A DNA stretch of 64,000 bases. Source: Tricholomella constricta. Lineage: Eukaryota; Basidiomycota; Agaricomycetes; Agaricales; Lyophyllaceae. Location of the stretch: contig JAACJP010000070.1 of NCBI GenBank assembly GCA_013368375.1, positions 1-64,000 of the forward strand. The letters are read 5' to 3'. Positions 1 through 11,622 of this stretch are shown in pieces. Numbering within the stretch: position 1 is the stretch's first letter; each line of letters opens with the position of its first letter. The position numbers and the translations under genes are program-made. The notes beneath the pieces were generated by a model. That model was not told the origin of the DNA. It searched no databases and was given only the letters and a program-made list of their open reading frames with translations.

Positions 1-1
1 G

Positions 2-165
2 TCGAGTGTGGCGCTTACGGGCGCGTGGTGTCACACAATATGATCACAACAAAATTGTCGATCATATATTGAGGATATTGGAAACAAAGTCATGATCAAT
101 CTCCTGCCGATAGATCATTGGTATTCCAAATAAATCTATCGATCATTTTCATCACATGCTCGCCA
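2..165. repeat. Left terminal inverted repeat of the outer P-like element
   Basis: Matches the reverse complement of 47641-47785. The outer 19 bases are identical, and a second well-conserved block (around 125-160) pairs with 47641-47675. In between the match is patchy, which suggests an old element or unequal decay of the two ends. Confidence 0.65.
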
Positions 166-521
166 TATGCTCACCGGATCAACGGTGATGATATTACAAA
201 TACATTCGAGTTTTCACCGGCGAACAAACGGTGATCCTATCTCTAATTTCTCTGTGATATCGGCGCCGATTTTGATGCGGGCATATTATAGAATATATTG
301 TAAAAAATCCCACCCTTTGTTCGTCGATCATTTTTCGGGTGTATTATAAATAAACTCATTATATATTCAACTCATATCCGACGGGCATATCGGCCAATGC
401 CCGCAGTGTATATTGTAAATAAATTCATCCTATGTTCGTTGATCATTTCTCGTACATTTTATCATTAAATTCATTGTATATTCAAGTTATATCCGACGGA
501 TATATCAGCCAATGCTCGCAG
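166..521. other. AT-rich subterminal region of the outer element
   Basis: No credible coding sequence. The stretch 160-400 resembles the reverse complement of 27630-27860, including a shared CACCGGATCAACGGTGATGA block, so the minisatellite is bracketed by inverted subterminal sequence. A short motif (ATTCA..TATCCGACGG..TATC.GCCAATGC.CGCAGTG) occurs twice, near 379-412 and 479-519. Confidence 0.55.
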
Positions 522-3500
522 TGGGATCTGAGAGTGCGCATATGTATTCCAGTGAACGGATACATATTCAAGGTGTATGCAGAGAATGCGCACACATATT
601 GCAGTGCGCAGATACATATTCGAGGTGTGTTCACATATTCCAGTGCCCGGATACGTACTCAAGGTGGATTCCAAGAGTGCGCATATGTATTCCAGTGCGC
701 GGATACATATTCAAGGTGTAATCCGAGAGTGCGCATACGTATTCCAGTGCGCAGATGAATATTCTGGGTGTATTCCGAGAGTGCGCATACATATTCCAGT
801 GCGCAGATACATTTTCATGCTGTATTCAGAGAGTGCGCATATGTATTCCAGTGCGCAGATGAATATTCAAGGTGTATTCCGAGAGTGCGCATATGTATTC
901 CAGTGCGCAGATGATTCAAGGTGTATTCACGTATTCCAGTGCGGGGATACATATTCAAGGTGTATTCCGAGAGGGCGCATACATATTCCAGTGCGCAGAT
1001 GAATATTCGGGGTGTATGCGGAGAGTGTGCATACATATTCCAGTGCGCAGATACATATTCGAGGTGTATTCACATATTCCAGTGCGCGGATACATATTCA
1101 AGGTGTATTCCGAGAGTGCGCATACGTATTCCAGTGCGCAGATGAATATTCTGGGTGTATTCCGAGAGTGCGCATACATATTCCAGTGCGCAGATACATT
1201 TTCATGCTGTATTCGGAGAGTGCGCATATGTATTCCAGTGCGCAGATGAATATTCAAGGTGTATTCCGAGAGTGCGCATATGTATTCCAGTGCGCAGATG
1301 ATTCAAGGTGTATTCACGTATTCCAGTGCGGGGATACATATTCAAGGTGTATTCCGAGAGGGCGCATACATATTCCAGTGCGCAGATGAATATTCGGGGT
1401 GTATGCGGAGAGTGTGCATACATATTCCAGTGCGCAGATACATATTCGAGGTGTATTCACATATTCCAGTGCACGGATACATATTCAAGGTGTATTCCGA
1501 GAGTGCGCATACGTATTCCAGTGCGCAGATGAATATTCAGGGTGTGTGCGGAGAGTGTGCATACGTATTCCAGTGCGCGGATACATATTCAAGGTGTATT
1601 CCGAGAGTGCGCATATGTATTCCAGTGCGCAGATACATTTTCACGCTGTATTCCGAGAGTGCGCATATGTAGTGCGCAGATGAATATTCAAGGTGTATTC
1701 CGAGAGTGCGCATACATATTCCAGTGCGCAGATACATATTCAAGGTGTATTCACGTATTCCAGTGCGCGGATACATATTCAAGGTGTATTCCGAGAGTCC
1801 GCATATGTATTCCAGTGAGCGGATACATATTCAAGGTGTATTCCGAGAGTGCGCAGATGTATTCCAGTGCGCAGATACATATTCTAGGTGTATTCACATA
1901 TTCCAGTGCGCGGATACATATTCAAGGTGTATTCTGAGAGTGCGCATATGTATTTCAGTGCGCAGATACATATTCAAGGTGTATTCACGTATTCCAGTGC
2001 GCGGATACATATTCAAGGTGTATTCCGAGAGTGCGCATACGTATTCCAGTGCGCAGATACATATTCAAGGTGTATTCTGAGAGTGCGCATATGTATTTCA
2101 GTGCGCAGATGAAAATTCAAGGTGTATTCATGTATTCCAGTGCACGGATACATATTCAAGGTGTATTCCGAGAGTGCGCATATGTATTCCAGTGCGCAGA
2201 TACATTTTCACGCTGTATTCCGAGAGTGCGCATATGTATTCCAGTGCGCAGATGAATATTCAAGGTGTATTCCGAGAGTGCGCATATGTATTCCAGTGCG
2301 CGGATACATTTTCACACTGTATTCCGAGAGTGTGCATACATATTCCGGTGCGCAGATGAATATTCAAGGTGTATTCACGTATTCCAGTGCGCGGATACAT
2401 ATTCAAGGTGTATTCTGAGAGTGCGCATACGTATTCCAGTGCGCAGATGAATATTCAGGGTGTGTGCGGAGAGTGCGCATACATATTCCAGTGCGCAGAT
2501 ACATATTCAAGGTGTATTCTGAGAGTGTGCATATGTATTTCAGTGCGCAGGTGAAAATTCAAGGTGTATTCATGTATTCCAGTGCGCGGATACATATTCA
2601 AGGTGTATATTCAAGGTGTATTCACATATTCCAGTGCGCGGATACATATTCAAGGTGTATTCCGAGAGTGCGCATACGTATTCCAGTGCGCAGATACATA
2701 TTCAAGGTGTATTCCGAGAGTGCGCATACGTATTGCAGTGCGTAGATACATATTCAAGGTGTATGCGGAGAGTGTGCATACATATTCCAGTGCGCAGATA
2801 CATATTTGAGGTGTATTCACGTATTCCAGTGCGGGGATACATATTCAAGGTGTATTCCGAGAGTGCGCATACATATTCCAGTGCGCAGATACATATTCAA
2901 GGTGTATTCCGAGAGTGCGCATACATATTGCAGTGCGCAGATACATATTTGAGGTGTATTCACGTATTCCAGTGCGGGGATACATATTCAAGGTGTATTC
3001 CGAGAGTGCGCATACGTATTCCAGTGCGCAGATACATATTCAAGGTGTATTCCGAGAGTGCGCATACGTATTCCAGTGCACAGATACATTTTCACGCTGT
3101 ATTCCGAGAGTGCGCATATGTATTCCAGTGCGCAGATACATATTCGAGGTGTATTCACCTATTCCAGTGCGCGGATACATATTCAAGGTGTATTCCGTGA
3201 GTGCGCATACGTATTCCAGTGCGCAGATGAATATTCAGGGTGTGTGCGGAGAGTGTGCATACGTATTCCAGTGCGCGGATACATATTCAAGGTGTATTCC
3301 GAGAGTGCGCATATGTATTCCAGTGAGCGGATACATATTCAAGGTGTATGCGGACAATGCGCACACATATTGCAGTGCGCAGATACATATTCAAGGTGTA
3401 TTCACGTATTCCAGTGCGCGGATACATATTCAAGGTGTATTCTGAGAGTGCGCATACGTATTCCAGTGCGCAGATGAATATTCAAGGTGTGTGCGGAGAG

Positions 3501-3691
3501 TGCGCATACGTATTCCAGTGCGCAGATGAATATTCAAGGTGTATTCACATATTCCAGTGCACGGATACGTACTCAAGGTGTATTCCAAGAGTGCACATAG
3601 CTATTCTAGTGCGCGGATACATATTCGAGGTGTATTCACCTATTCCAGTGCGCGGATACATATTCAAGGTGTATTCCGAGAGGGCGCATAC
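522..3691 (+). repeat. Minisatellite, left arm (52-bp and 39-bp units)
   Basis: Tandem array of a 52-bp unit with the landmarks GTGTATTCCGAGAGTGCGCA, TATTCCAGTGCGCAGATACA and TATTCAAGG. A 39-bp variant lacks exactly 13 bp (CGAGAGTGCGCAT). The 52-bp unit is itself a degenerate dimer of ~26-bp halves. The array is free of stops in the plus-strand frames because 52 is not a multiple of 3 and the unit has few stop triplets, so the reading frame cycles. I do not regard the long open frames as genes. It is interrupted at 3692 by gypsy A and resumes at 25437. Confidence 0.9.
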
Positions 3692-3912
3692 TGTAAGGGC
3701 GCTTACTATCTTATCGACTAATCTGATCTAATCGTATCTTATCGACACGATTATGCTATTGTTTGGCAACACCTTCCAGTGTTGCCTATTTAATCCTTTA
3801 CATTACATAATTAAATAGTAGACCTTGTACACCTATACGTAGCAATCGACGGACTTGTCAAGCTTACGTCTAGCGTGCACAGCAAGGTCCCCAATCTTGT
3901 AACCCCGTTACA
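3692..3912 (+). repeat. 5' LTR of element A
   Basis: TGTAAGGGC...CCCGTTACA. Contains a near-perfect hairpin GGCAACAC/GTGTTGCC. It differs from the 3' copy at four sites (one A/G, one T/G and an adjacent pair CG/GA). Confidence 0.95.
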
Positions 3913-4019
3913 TTTTTTTAAGCTACCTTGCTTTCTATTGTTGCGTACCCACGACGTTACGCAGAACCACATTCCATTTAGAACACCCATCATAAAAGAA
4001 CCCACGAGACTCAGACCTG

Positions 4020-6866
4020 ATGACACCAACTCCCACATCCGGAAAGAGCCGAACTCCGGTCCTCGAGGATGCGCCCATCACAACTTCCACTGCAACCAGT
4101 GGAAGTTGGATCAGTCGCTGGTGGACAAAGTCCACCAGCGCAGAATACACTAGGATTAGAATCGGAGGAACCTTGGCCGATAGCAAGCACCAATGTGCCG
4201 GGGAGCTTGGCCGACGAATTGGCCAGGTCACATCGACCTGGCCCCACGGCAGGAAGCAGATGGCCAGACAGCCGTCTGTCAAGTAGAGCGTTCGGGGCGT
4301 CCACCCTGAGCATAGTCAAGATGGAGTCGGACGAAGACGACTTGTCCGACCCCGAGGCCAATGAAGAAGAAGCCAGCGATAGGGAATTGCTGGCGCTAAA
4401 AGTGAAGCAATTCTGGGACACCACCGATGTTGTTAGCGAACATCGACGAAGACGACTAGAGGAACGAGCGGATAGGCTCGTTCTACGATCAACCGGAGCA
4501 CAGTCCGTTGGAGAAATGGTCGTACAGGAGTATGCCGACCGATACTTGGAAGCGCTGTCCGTAGTAGTTACGGAATACAGGAAGAAGTACCCTAAGGGAA
4601 CTTCGAATTCAGCAGTCAGTTCGATTGCTGGGACTCCTATACCTAGGAAAGCTCCGCTCAACAAAGGAAAAGGTCGTTGGGATGACCTTTTCACTCCTTA
4701 AGCAGTGGCCTCTGGATCGAACCAGCCTCTTGATGAGGCTGCCATGGCAGTATCGGCGCTGCATCAAGCGCGCCAGTTAGGAGAATCTGACAACAATTAT
4801 CGTCGTCGGTCCGCGGCAGCGAAACACGAAAGAATGACTCGTGAAGAGCATCTTGCGCGTTCACAGGGATCCAAATGGGTCCCTGTTAGTGAGTCTACGT
4901 TAGACCCACCCACTGAACGTAAGTATACAACCCCGCAACCAGCTGGCAACGAAAGCCTACCTATGGATGCGAAGGATGGCCGTGTTCCATTAGCGAAAGA
5001 TTGGAGCAACCGGATCGCTTACCAGCGTCTGAGAAATGCTGATCTATCACGGAGCAAGTTCACGAATTATGACGACCAAGGAGTCGTCTTTGAAGGACAT
5101 ATGCCCGTGGATGAGATGGCGAGGCAATGGGCCTCGCAAACTCAAGGTTCGGATGGTGGACTGGGAAATGGGGCCGTCGGAACACATAAGACGATGGCGA
5201 CGGCTAACGGCCGTCAAGACATGCGGGTTCGTATAAGTGACCACTGCCCATGTTCAGCCTCGATTCCAAAGTCGAGGCTATTCAATGCCTGAACCGATTC
5301 GCAGGAGTCAATCAATTGCGGACGGAATACATGCTGCCGGAGAGCAGCATAAAACTAAGATGCACGAACGGTTGCATCAACTGATACACGAGCGACTGGC
5401 TGTACGCCTATCGCTCCCTGATGGAATGAAATCTCGTCGTGCGGACTCAAAGTCCGTAGGCACTTATAGTGGAAGTGCCAAGTTTGGCGAATTGGAAGAA
5501 TGGCTAGCCAGCCTTGTCGTGATGCTGGCCGTGAGCCAGTTTGGAGGAGCAGAACGCGACCAAGAGCGCGTTCTGATAACATCCGAGTTCCTTGATGGTG
5601 AAGCTCGGAAGTGGTACAATCGCCATGTTATCCATGTGAACCGCGAAAAGCAGTCCTGGATGTTTGAAGACGTCATCCTAGGGCTGTACGATCGGTTCAT
5701 GCTGCCCTCAACCATGCAGGACGCTCGTAACGACTTTAACGCCGTTACCTATTCGGCGAGCAAAGGCATACAAGGTCTGTATGATGACCTTGTGGACCAT
5801 GCCATGAATATCGCAGCAAGAACGGACGATTGGACGTTCCTGGAGAAATTCCTCAAGACACTTCCGCGTGAGATGCGGAAGGCATTATTCGATGACGGGC
5901 TATCACCCAAAATCAACACGGCCCAAGAGTTCCTAGCGGTGGGCTTAGCACACCAAGCCACCCAGAAGACGGCTGATTACTTTGAGCGGACCATAACCGC
6001 TCAGCGAAGTCAACCGAGCCAAATGCGGAAACCAGATGGAGGGCGAGTAAACGCTCCACACAATACTTTCAACAGGGCATTTTGCAAAAGATTGCAAACA
6101 GCCCAAGAAACAGCGAGCGTTCCTACGGGCCGCACGTACAGCGGCACCTGACGCAGCAAGTGAGGCGGACGATGAAGATACTTCTCCCGAGGACCCGGAC
6201 GGACGAGACAATGGACGCCCTGATACAGAGGCGGACAATGAAGACGAAGGCAATGAGTTCGTAGATATGGAGGTCTACGAAAATGAATACTATGCTCGGG
6301 ACGATGAGACCGAGCGTATGTTTGCAATGACAGAAGTCATTGCGTCAGAAGAACGCAATGATAAACCACCAAGTCGTAAAGTGAAAGTGCGGACGGGTAG
6401 GGACAAGATTGCTCGTCCCGTAGTTCCGATAAAGGACAAGGAGTGCCTGGTCACCTACATTAATGTAGGTGGACATGAGGCTTGGACCCTCTGGGATTCC
6501 GGGAGTACGACTACTGGACTTACGCCGTCATTCGCTCAAGTGGCCGATATTCGAGTGTTTCCGTTGGAAGATCCATTAATCCTCCAGCTCGGAACTAAAG
6601 GAAGTCGGGCCACAGTAAATTTTGGCACGACGGTGGAAGCCGTTCTTCCAGGGTTTAAAGGCAAGGTTTACATGGACCTTGCTAACTTTGATCGATACGA
6701 CGTGATTATAGGCACGCCGTTTATGCGCGCAAACAACGTCGTGCTGGACTTTAACCGTGACGAAGTTGTCGTCAATGGAGTCGCTACACCAGCGACTAAA
6801 GTAAAAATGGAGGATACCAATGGCCGAGTTAGACGCCATCGGTCATTGGAGAAACGAAGAGAATGA
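4020..6866 (+). pseudogene. gag-protease of element A, degraded
   Basis: Homologous throughout to the intact gag-protease of B (11623-14703), ending at the same UGA-CUA context (6864-6866). Compared with B it has a 14-nt deletion near 4070 exactly at a hairpin. It has a CAA-to-TAA nonsense at 4699-4701, a frame break near 5235, and a loss of roughly 190 nt near 6076 that removes the CCHC zinc knuckle (B residues ~757-770). The aspartic protease part (DSGST, ~6498) is intact in frame. The damage means A cannot make a full Gag. Base composition is like B. Confidence 0.9.
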
Positions 6867-9800
6867 CTAAAAGTCACAGTAGAAGATGATGATGATCCTG
6901 ATAACGAGGGTAGGCCGATAAACAGCCTACCGAAGGATCACCCAGCACTTCTATTATCCGATGAAGAGTTTCAAGAAACTCTTAAGGAAGGGGATAAGCC
7001 ACCTCCGAAGAAGAGAAAACCCCAACGACAACAGCAGAAGGCACAAAACGAGCCTTCGAACGAACGAGCACGGACTCACGAGCCATGCGAAGAACGCCAG
7101 CACGATAATGAAGCGCGTAAGACGAGCGGGGCCGATAAGGATACGGAATCAGAGCCGTATACGAATACGAGTAATCGATCATTTTGGGATAGACCAAATC
7201 CACATCCACAATATGAGTGGATGTTCGACCCACGGATGCCGCAAGAATGGAACGCAGTAATAGCGTCAATGCGGGCTCACGAAGGAAGAAATGTAGGCAC
7301 GCGAGGACAAGCGTACCGAAATCCACGGCCTGAGGAAGTATCGGAGCCAACGGAAATGAATTTTCCGGTGAATATACAACGGGCTAAACGGCCGTTGTAT
7401 CGGTTACCAGTGAAGGATGAGAGTGACTTTGCTCTCGTAAAATTACGAGCTAGGTTTGATGTTAAACCTAGCAATAAAGACACAGCGCACATTCGCGCTG
7501 CAAGAACGGTGAACGGAAAAGGTAAGGCACCCAATGGAGGCCTTACCGCGGAAGATTATCCACGACTTCGCCAGCAATGGCATGACGAATTCGAAGATAT
7601 GGTGGGTGGTACGAAACAACAGCTACCACCCTGGCGGGAAGTCAATCACGAGATTACTCTCATCGATGATGAGAAACAGTACCAGTACCACGCGCCGAGG
7701 TGCCCAATGTCCCTTCGCGAGGAATTCTACGCGAAGGTCAATCGGTATACGGATTCTAAATGGTGGGAGCCTCGTTCGGTGAAGCAAGCAGCGCCGCTGC
7801 TATGTATCCCGAAAAAAGACGGCTCCCTGAGAACACCCTTGGACGCACGGCAGCGTAACGACAACACAATCAAGGACGTTACGCCCTTGCCAGACCAAGA
7901 AATCATTCGCGAGGATGTTGCCAGAGGGAACATACGATCAAAGATTGACTTAACGGATGCGTACGAACAAGTACGCATCCTCGAGAAGGACGTACACAAG
8001 ACCGCCTTTGCAACGATAGCAGGAACGTATGTTAGCAACATAATGCAGATCGGGGACTGTAACGCCCCCGCAACATTTCAACAATTAATGACGTCAATTT
8101 TTCGGGACGTCATTGGGAAGTTTATGCATGTATACTTGGACAACATATTCATATTCTTGAACTCCATCGAAGAACATGAAGATCATCTTCGAGTAGTGTT
8201 CGAACGATTACGCGAACAGTCCCTTTATTTGAAGTGGAAGAAATGCGAACTATATTCGGATTGCGTCGATTGCCTTGGTCATATAATCGACGACCAACGA
8301 ATTCACCCCGACGCCGATAAATTGGCACGGATTCACGATTGGAGGATTCCACGGAATTACAACGATATACAGCGATTCGTTGGACTGGTTAATTATCTGG
8401 GTCAATTCCTCCCAGATATATCCGCGTACACTGGGCCACTAATGGCGATGACCGAGAATGGGTCGCCATTCTATTGGAGACCAATTCATCAACGATGCTT
8501 TGAAATGATAAAGCATATATGTTGCACGATGCCAATTATTCGGCCTATTCAACCGAAGACAGACGAACCAATTTGGATTATATGTGACGCCTCCAAGTCA
8601 GGCGTCGGTGCGATGTATGGTCAAGGACCTACATGGATCCAAGCTCAGCCGGCTGGATTCATGTCCAAAAAATTCACGAATGCACAGCAGAATTACGCCG
8701 TGCATGAACTCGAAACCTTAGCTATCCTCGAAGCATTACTTAAGTGGGAGGATAAACTTGTGGGTTATAAAATCCACATCATTACCGACCACAAAGCCCT
8801 CGAATTCTTTAAGACCCAGGTGAATTTATCACCTAGGCAGCGTCGATGGATGGAATACATGTCGCGATTTAACTTCGACATTACCTATGTGAAAGGCGAA
8901 CTGAATAAAGTCGCCGATTGTCTATCGCGATATTTCGAGAGCGATAACCATCACGATCGTTACGACATCCACGACTTCGTAGCTGCCGATGCTAGAATCG
9001 ATCCTACTGGTGAAGATCTACCAGTACCACGATACCATGGAATCGTGGAAAAAGTAGTTGAGATTCGAGCGATGAAAGACGTAGAAATACGTCGAAGCAA
9101 GCGTCTTCAAGAACGCCAGGAGGATCGAGATGTCGAAGCTCAGATAATGGAGGCTGCGGCACCAAGTATCGCATCCGGACCATCGTCACACCTTCAAAAA
9201 AGCCAGAGGCCAACCGAACGGGAACATACAGTCGGAGATATGGTCCTCGGAAGGGACACAGTTGCCCCTCCCCCAGACAAAACGGACGAGAAGATCCGTA
9301 ACGACGTTATCCTTGGATACCCAAAGGATAAACTATTTTCAGTGATTCTCACTAACCCAACGGACTTTCGTACGTTCACTACGAAAGACAATCTTATTTG
9401 GACCACGAACGCTATAAATGATAGCGTTCTATGCATACCGCGAGAACCCGAGATCATCACGTCAATTGTTGAGCAAGCCCATAAAACCATGGGCCATTTC
9501 GGTGCCGAACGGACTACTGAATATATTCGACGATGGTATTGGTGGCCATCACTAGCCACGACCGTTCGTACGTTTTGTAAAACATGCGAGTATTGCCAGC
9601 AGATCAAGACGTCAAATCAGAAACCGTTAGGGAAACTACATTCCCTGCCAGTACCCACTAAGCCTTGGGACTCTATCGGAATGGACTTTATCGGTCCATT
9701 TCCAGAATCAAAGGGATATAACTACCTATGGGTAGTAATTTGTCGTATGACGAGTATGGTGCATATGATACCCATACATACGACGATGACGGCAGCCCAA

Positions 9801-10766
9801 TTATCATGGGTATACCTACGGGAGATCGTCAGGTTACATGGCCTGCCAAGCTCGATCGTAAGCGACCGAGATTCTAAGTTTACTTCGCGCTGGTGGCGCG
9901 AACTACATAAATTATTAGGAGCTAAGCTTCTAATGTCGACATCTTTCCATCCTCAGACGGATGGACAGACGGAGCGAGCCAATCGTAGTATTGGCCAGAT
10001 ATTTCGCGCCGTTGTAAGGCATGACCAAAAGGATTGGGTAGATCGTATACCCATGGCTGAGTTCGCGATAAATGCGAGCGTATCGGCTACCACCAAGTTC
10101 GCTCCATTTGAGTTGAATGGTGGATACATGCCGTCCATGTTGAAAGAGATACGCTCAGACAGCGTAATACCAAAGGGAATTCGGGAATACGCTGAACGCG
10201 CATTGCAGAACATAGCGGAGGCGCATGACGCTATAATCGAAACGCGCGTATTTCAAACGCGCGAGGCAAACAGGCGTCGATCCACTGGTCCGGAAATAAA
10301 GAGGGGTGACTTGGTATATTTATCTACCAAGAACTTGAACCTTCCCAAGGGACGCGCCCGGAAATTATGTCCGAAATTCGTCGGGCCCTACAAAGTATTG
10401 AAGGCCATGCCAGACACGTCGAACTATACGCTGGAATTACCTACGGCGCTTATGGAGCGTCGAATACATCCAACATTTCACATATCGCTGTTGCGCCCAT
10501 ACTACGCAACAAACGATGCAATGTTCCCTAATAGAACTCACCCGGAGCCCTATGATTTTGGGGCGCCGGACGATCACGAATGGTTTGTCGAAGAGATTTT
10601 GGGCCATAGATGGACCCAAAATAATAAAGTGGAATACCAAGTTAGGTGGAGTCTAGGTGACACCACCTGGGAATCGCACAACAATTGTAACAAGTTAGCG
10701 GCATTGGACCGCTACTTGGAATTGCAAGGGGTGGGCAGCACATCGAGGTTGCCGCGACGAACCTAG
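6867..10766 (+). pseudogene. pol of element A (open, but RT active site YLDN)
   Basis: Open in the same frame as the protease across the UGA stop at 6864-6866, with 118 stop-free codons before the first Met (7221). Domains: reverse transcriptase, RNase H, integrase with an HHCC zinc finger and a DDE core, and a C-terminal chromodomain (around 10573-10730). The RT metal-binding motif YLDD reads YLDN: codon 8142-8144 is AAC where B has GAT. Loss of the second Asp of this motif is expected to abolish polymerase activity. The rest is nearly identical to B, with mostly silent differences, so A was probably active until recently. Confidence 0.9.
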
Positions 10767-10891
10767 AATGTGGCGCGGTCATGTGATCACGGCGATCAGA
10801 AAAATTACATAACCATCAAAAGTTAGGACAGAAGGTTAAATATGTTTTGGCGCTAGGACGCGCAACCAAATTTTCAACCAACAACCACAAC

Positions 10892-11293
10892 ATGTACCCA
10901 ACCGCAGGAGCAAATTCAAGCAACGACGCGACTCGGGGCGGCGACAGCCACACCAACTATCAAAATATGGCCTCGGGATCGAGTCCAAAAGGGGAGGAGG
11001 TGCAGGGACGCGCGGAAAGCGCGCCCCCGCCCCCAACCTATATGGGCGTGCAGCCCCAAGCATTTCAATACCCATCGGTTGGCCATATGAGCCAACTGCC
11101 CCACCAGGGGCAACCGCCCCATCAGGGGCAACAATTATACCCTATGGTTGGCCACATGAGCCAACCGCCCCACCAGGGGCAACAACCACAGACGGGTGGG
11201 TTCTACCCACCGTCGATGGCATATCAACATATGCCATCAATGCAGAGCTTCATGGGGTACCCACCACCGACGTGGTACCCCCAAATGCCCGCC
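10892..11293 (+). pseudogene. ORF3 of element A, 5' fragment
   Basis: Begins at the same ATG context as ORF3 of B (18732). It encodes the Gln/Pro-rich N-terminus with GHMSQPPHQGQQ repeats. The frame is cut at 11293 by insertion of B and resumes at 22263. Allowing for the 5-bp duplication CCGCC, the two halves join in frame, which fixes the insertion site exactly. Confidence 0.9.
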
Positions 11294-11513
11294 TGTAAGG
11301 ACGCCCACTATCTTATCTAATCTTGGTTATCTAATCGTATCTTATCGAGACGATTACGCTATTGTTTGGCAACACCTTCTGGTGTTGCCTATTTAATTCA
11401 TTACATTAATTAAGTATAAACAACCTTGTACACCTATACGTAGCAATCGACAGACTTGTCAAGCTTACGTCTAGTGTGAACAACAAGGTCCCAAATTCTG
11501 TAACCCCGTTACA
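11294..11513 (+). repeat. 5' LTR of element B
   Basis: TGTAAGGACGC...CCCGTTACA. It contains the perfect hairpin GGCAACACC/GGTGTTGCC and ends with GTAAC/GTTAC. It differs from the LTR of A by many substitutions and small indels (sister subfamily). Confidence 0.97.
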
Positions 11514-11622
11514 TTTTTTTAAGCTACCTTGCTTTCTATTGCTGCGTACCCACGACGTTACGCAGACCCACATTCCATTTAGAACACCCATCATCAAAAA
11601 GAACCAACGAGACCGAGACCCG

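Noticed and set aside
522..3730. Long plus-strand open frames (up to ~194 codons) in the left minisatellite, and a 310-codon one at 25874-26806
   Set aside because: All plus-strand frames are open because the 52-bp unit has few stop triplets; the predicted peptides are the same repeat read in rotating frames. No start context, splice pattern or conservation supports a protein.
3913..3945. tRNA or self-priming primer-binding site after the LTRs of A and B
   Set aside because: The sequence TTTTTTAAGCTACCTTGC has only a 7-base complement within the LTR and no clear match to a tRNA 3' end; not strong enough to call.
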